Part shown: positions 60,820 through 64,000 of the stretch, piece after piece
How positions within the stretch are numbered: position 1 is the first letter of the stretch
Layout: each line of letters opens with the position of its first letter
From: Chrysoperla carnea
Lineage: Eukaryota > Arthropoda > Insecta > Neuroptera > Chrysopidae
NCBI RefSeq assembly: GCF_905475395.1
Contig: NC_058339.1
Location: 10,734,001-10,798,000, forward strand
Direction: 5' to 3'
Length of the DNA stretch: 64,000 nucleotides
Made by a program: the position numbers and the translations under genes
The notes under the pieces: generated by a model
The model's database searches: none
What the model saw: only the letters and a program-made list of their open reading frames with translations
What the model was told of the DNA's origin: nothing

Positions 60820-61615
60820 TTTTTTTCAAATACCTATCTAAAGGAACTTGGGCTTAAGGTCACCTATTTAAGGTCACCAAAAATTGTACATTGATGTAGA
60901 TTTATCAGAAAATATGAAAGATAAGAAAGTGTTTATGCATACAAATCGATCTGAAATTTTACGGCCGATAAATTAGCGTGTTTTCCTTCTGAAAATTTAT
61001 TCGCTGCGTGCGTGAGTTTCGTTTCCATGGTAACGATACACTACTTTAATTATAGAATTGTATGGATGCATATATAATTGTATGGATGCATATATAATTG
61101 TATGGATGCATATATAATTGTATGGATTGCATTTGGGACTTACATTGAAAATTTAATATTATTGTCTCACAAATTTAAATAAATAATTATGATAATTTAC
61201 ATTTGAAAAATAATATTTGTGCAATTTGATTTATTATTTTCACAATTTTTAATCCATTAAGTTTAATTAGTTCGTGTTTTTCAATAATTTTAATTTGACA
61301 TTTCTATAACATTAACATATACAGAACTGCAAATTAGTCATAACAGCCTTGCCAAAATTTTTCACTGGACGCGCTGGCATCGATTTTATTGTCCCTACCA
61401 TGACTACGCACACAACGAATACCCTACTCGATAAGCTTGGTTAAATTTTTTAGTAACGCAATACTATTTTTGACAAAAATCCGTCATTTTGTTTTATTTT
61501 TTTCATATACCTATCTAAAGTCACTTGGGTTTAAGGGCATCTATTTAAGGTCACGAAAAATTGTACTTTGATGTATATTTTTCAGAAAATATGAAAGATA
61601 AAAACAGGTAAAAAG
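60820..61615 (+). repeat. Direct repeat pair of about 100 bases
   Basis: 60827-60930 and 61507-61612 share ACCTATCTAAAG, TATTTAAGGTCAC and CAGAAAATATGAAAGATAA. They bracket the second copy of family E. Confidence 0.75.
61010..61430 (+). repeat. Dispersed repeat family E, copy 2, with 20-base expansion
   Basis: The same 400 bases as 29041-29445, but AATTGTATGGATGCATATAT is present three times in tandem at 61067-61126 where the other copy has one. Confidence 0.85.
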
Positions 61616-62192
61616 CTAAAAATTGGCATGGTTGGCATTGCCGTACCCAAAACTTCAATCATATGAAATTTTATTTAATTTGATTTGAGTAATATATGAT
61701 CCAACATTTTTGATAAAAAAGAGTAATAAAAACTCTCTAAACACCTTCCTGTTATTATTAAACAATTGTTCTACATAACGCAATCAATTTCACTATTATT
61801 GATCATATAATAATAATAGTATAGGTATTTATCTATCGATAAATGAATGAACAATATAATGCAAAAACAAAGCAAACAAACAAACAACATGTGTTAAAAA
61901 TGTAACAGGAAAGTTGTAAAATCTAACAGAAAAAAAACAACATGTAATACTGTTGCTATTTTTTATTTAAATTATATTTTTATTTTAGATATTTCATTTA
62001 CTTATCCTGCCAATTACACAATCAAATTGTAAATGTAAACAATTTGGTTTAAAAAAATAAAACCAACTTCAAAATGCATGTCACTGAAAATTGCAGTCAC
62101 TTAGCAATCCGATTAAAGAATAAAACTTCAAATTGGAAATTTCAAATGTAATCATAACGAAATTTGATATTGATTCAATATCACGAAGGCTC
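61616..62192. other. A/T-rich stretch, nothing recognised
   Basis: No gene or repeat family seen before the terminal element. Confidence 0.4.
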
Positions 62193-62334
62193 CCCATGTA
62201 GGAAAGTACGGCGGGTCCAGGCTTGGCCCATGCTTGGTCCAACTATGCAGAACTCTGGGCCAGACTTGTAAGTCAGACTTGGCCCAGACTTGGGTAAAGT
62301 CTGGAATGATAATGCTGGCCCAAGACTGGTTACC

Positions 62335-62520
62335 CCGACTGGCCCACGCCTGGTTGGCAGAGCTGGGCCATAGTTAATTTTTAAGTTTGGCCCATGCCTG
62401 GTTGGCAGGGCTGGGCCATAGTTAAGTTTTAGGTCTGGCCCATGCCTGGCTCTCAGGGCTGGGCCATAGTTAAGTTTTATGTGTGGCCCATGTCTGGTTG
62501 GCATGGTCTAGGTTGGGTCT
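62335..62520 (-). repeat. 48-base minisatellite
   Basis: GGCCCA(T/C)G landmarks at 62341, 62389, 62437 and 62485. The minus-strand frame (62181-62504) that reads GPALPTRHGP-type repeats follows from a 48-base unit, a multiple of three, and is not evidence of a protein. Confidence 0.88.
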
Positions 62521-62941
62521 AGGGTCTGGGTTGGTATGGCCTAGTAGGCCATAGTTAAGTTTTAAGATTATTTTATGAAGAATTCAATTCTGTGAATTAT
62601 TTGACAGGGCCAATCCCAGCTGTACTGCAGCACTGAGACAACCCGCGGTAGAAGAGGAGCAAGTTCCTAACAATCTACCTAAATCTATCAAATCTACCCA
62701 ATCTATGTTCCAAATAATAGTTTAATATACTAGTTTCGCAATGCGAGACGTACCAGATATTGAGTTGATAAGAACAGATATCAAAGAGTTGATCTTAGCT
62801 CATTCGAGCCGAGAAGCGATAACATTGTACCGGTAAAAATATGTGTTTATATACACCTTAGTAGAACATCTTACTAGTGAGAGGTTTTAAAAATAAATAT
62901 TACTTTGTAAAAAGGATAGTGATTAAAAGACAGAGAAGGAG

Positions 62942-63830
62942 CGTTCTATGGCAAACCAATGTTGGCCCAGGCTTGGATAATCATTGGATTAGCCAAGGCT
63001 AGGATGCCTAGTCTTGGCCCAAGACTGGGCTCCCTTGCGTTGGCCGTTCTATGGCAAACCAATGTTGGCCCTGACTTGGATAATCCTTGGATTGGCCAAG
63101 GCTAGGATGCCTAGTCTTGGCCCAAGACTGGGCTCCCTTGCGTTGGCCGTTCTATGGCAAACCAATGTTGGCCCAGTCTTGGATAATCATTGGATTGGCC
63201 AAGACTAGGATGCCTAGTCTTGGCCCAAGATTGGGCTCCCTTGCGTTGGCCGTTCTATGACAAACCAATGTTGGCCCAGGCCTGGATAACCATTGGATTG
63301 GCCAAGGCTAGGATGTCTAGTCTTGGCCCAAGACTGGGCTCCCTTGCGTTGGTCGTTCTATGGCAAACCAATGTTGGCCCAGGCTTGGATAATCATTGGA
63401 TTGGCCAAGGCTAGGATGCCTAGTCTTGGTCCAAGACTGGGCTCCCTTGCGTTGGCCGTTCTATGGCAAACCAAAGTTGACCCAGGCTTAGATAATCATT
63501 GGATTGGCCAAGGCTAGGATGCCTAGTCTTGGGCCAAGACTGGGCTCCTTGCGTCGGCCGTTCTATGGCAAACCAATGTTGGCCCAGGCTTAGATAATCA
63601 TTGGATTGGCCAAGGCTAGGATGCCTAGTCTTGGCCCAAGACTGGGCTCCCTTGCGTTGGCCGTTCTATGGCAAACCAATGTTGGCCCAGGCTTAGATAA
63701 TCATTGGATTGGCCAAGGCTAGGATGCCTAGTCTTGGCCCAAGACTGGGCTCCCTTGCGTTGGCCGTTCTATGGCAAACCAATGTTGGACCAGGCTTGGA
63801 TAATCATTGGATCGGCCAAGGCTGGGCAAC
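62942..63830 (+). repeat. 103-base minisatellite, ~9 copies
   Basis: GGCAAACCAATGTTGGCCC recurs every 103 bases from about 62950 to 63772; one unit is 102. As 103 is not a multiple of three, the same peptide appears in shifted overlapping frames (63014, 63190, 63293), which argues against coding. Confidence 0.93.
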
Positions 63831-64000
63831 CCAGCCTTGTGCCAGGCTCGGGCAATCGTCGGGTCGGCCAAGGCTAATTATTTCATCTTGGCTCAAGCAT
63901 GGGCCAACATCGGGGCGCCAAAGCTGGGATCCCCAGTACTGGACCAGGCTAGGCCCCGTCGTTCAACTATGGCGGTTCCTACATGGGTCGTCAAATATGG

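Larger units (their letters stand above)
62193..63987. mobile_element. GC-richer element with inverted ends and two minisatellites
   Basis: CCCATGTAGGAA at 62194 is mirrored by TTCCTACATGGG at 63976-63987. The interior is markedly richer in G+C than the surroundings, with GGCCCA/TGGGCC steps throughout. No transposase is seen. The right end is close to the window edge, so the boundaries are provisional. Confidence 0.6.

Noticed and set aside
62181-62504. Minus-strand frame with collagen-like GPALPTRHGP repeats
   Set aside because: The product of a 48-base minisatellite; no start context and no other coding signal.
63014-63517. Three overlapping frames with the same repeated peptide
   Set aside because: They follow from a 103-base tandem repeat read in shifting frames; not a protein.

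Overview
This is an AT-rich nuclear segment from an arthropod, most likely an insect. Evidence: short spliced exons with GT-AG introns, A/T-ended codons, an insect-style CPT1 gene with a duplicated alternative exon, and a dense load of tRNA-derived SINEs, hAT-like and TTAA-type non-autonomous DNA elements, Helitron-like pieces and foldback elements. The order or species cannot be fixed from sequence alone.

Layout. 1-3838: no gene seen; holds a small MITE, a SINE with a 13-bp target-site duplication and a Helitron-like fragment. 3839-14742 (+): complete coding region of carnitine O-palmitoyltransferase 1 (CPT1), rebuilt here from nine constitutive exon positions, one of which has two alternative versions. 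Its introns carry a 207-bp palindromic MITE, a 940-bp hairpin, a 337-bp hAT-like MITE and a TTAA-flanked element split by a 2-kb palindrome. 15000-15485: hAT-like MITE downstream of CPT1. 17990-19060 (-): a small three-exon gene for a secreted ten-cysteine TIL-domain protease inhibitor, too fragmented for simple ORF calling. 23177-29993 (-): EDEM3-like ER mannosidase, six coding exons, 1044 residues, with signal peptide, GH47 and PA domains and a C-terminal NDEL; one intron is filled by a tandem repeat. 30751-37292: repeats, including an inverted pair of a dispersed family. 38549-38671 (+): one orphan, GC-rich, splice-flanked exon of an unrecognised gene. 38872-45334: a 6.46-kb palindromic foldback element whose two arms are arrays of a ~148-bp repeat (about 15 and 17 copies), flanked by an exact 8-bp target-site duplication. 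45343-64000: no gene recognised; nested Helitron-like elements, more copies of the dispersed family, a hAT-like element with exact 8-bp duplication, a tRNA-like sequence, and at the end an element with inverted ends holding two different minisatellites.

Functionally CPT1 (mitochondrial fatty-acid import), the TIL inhibitor and EDEM3 (ER-associated degradation) are unrelated neighbours. The most striking signal is structural: long inverted repeats at several scales, both inside CPT1 introns and as the 6.46-kb satellite-armed palindrome.
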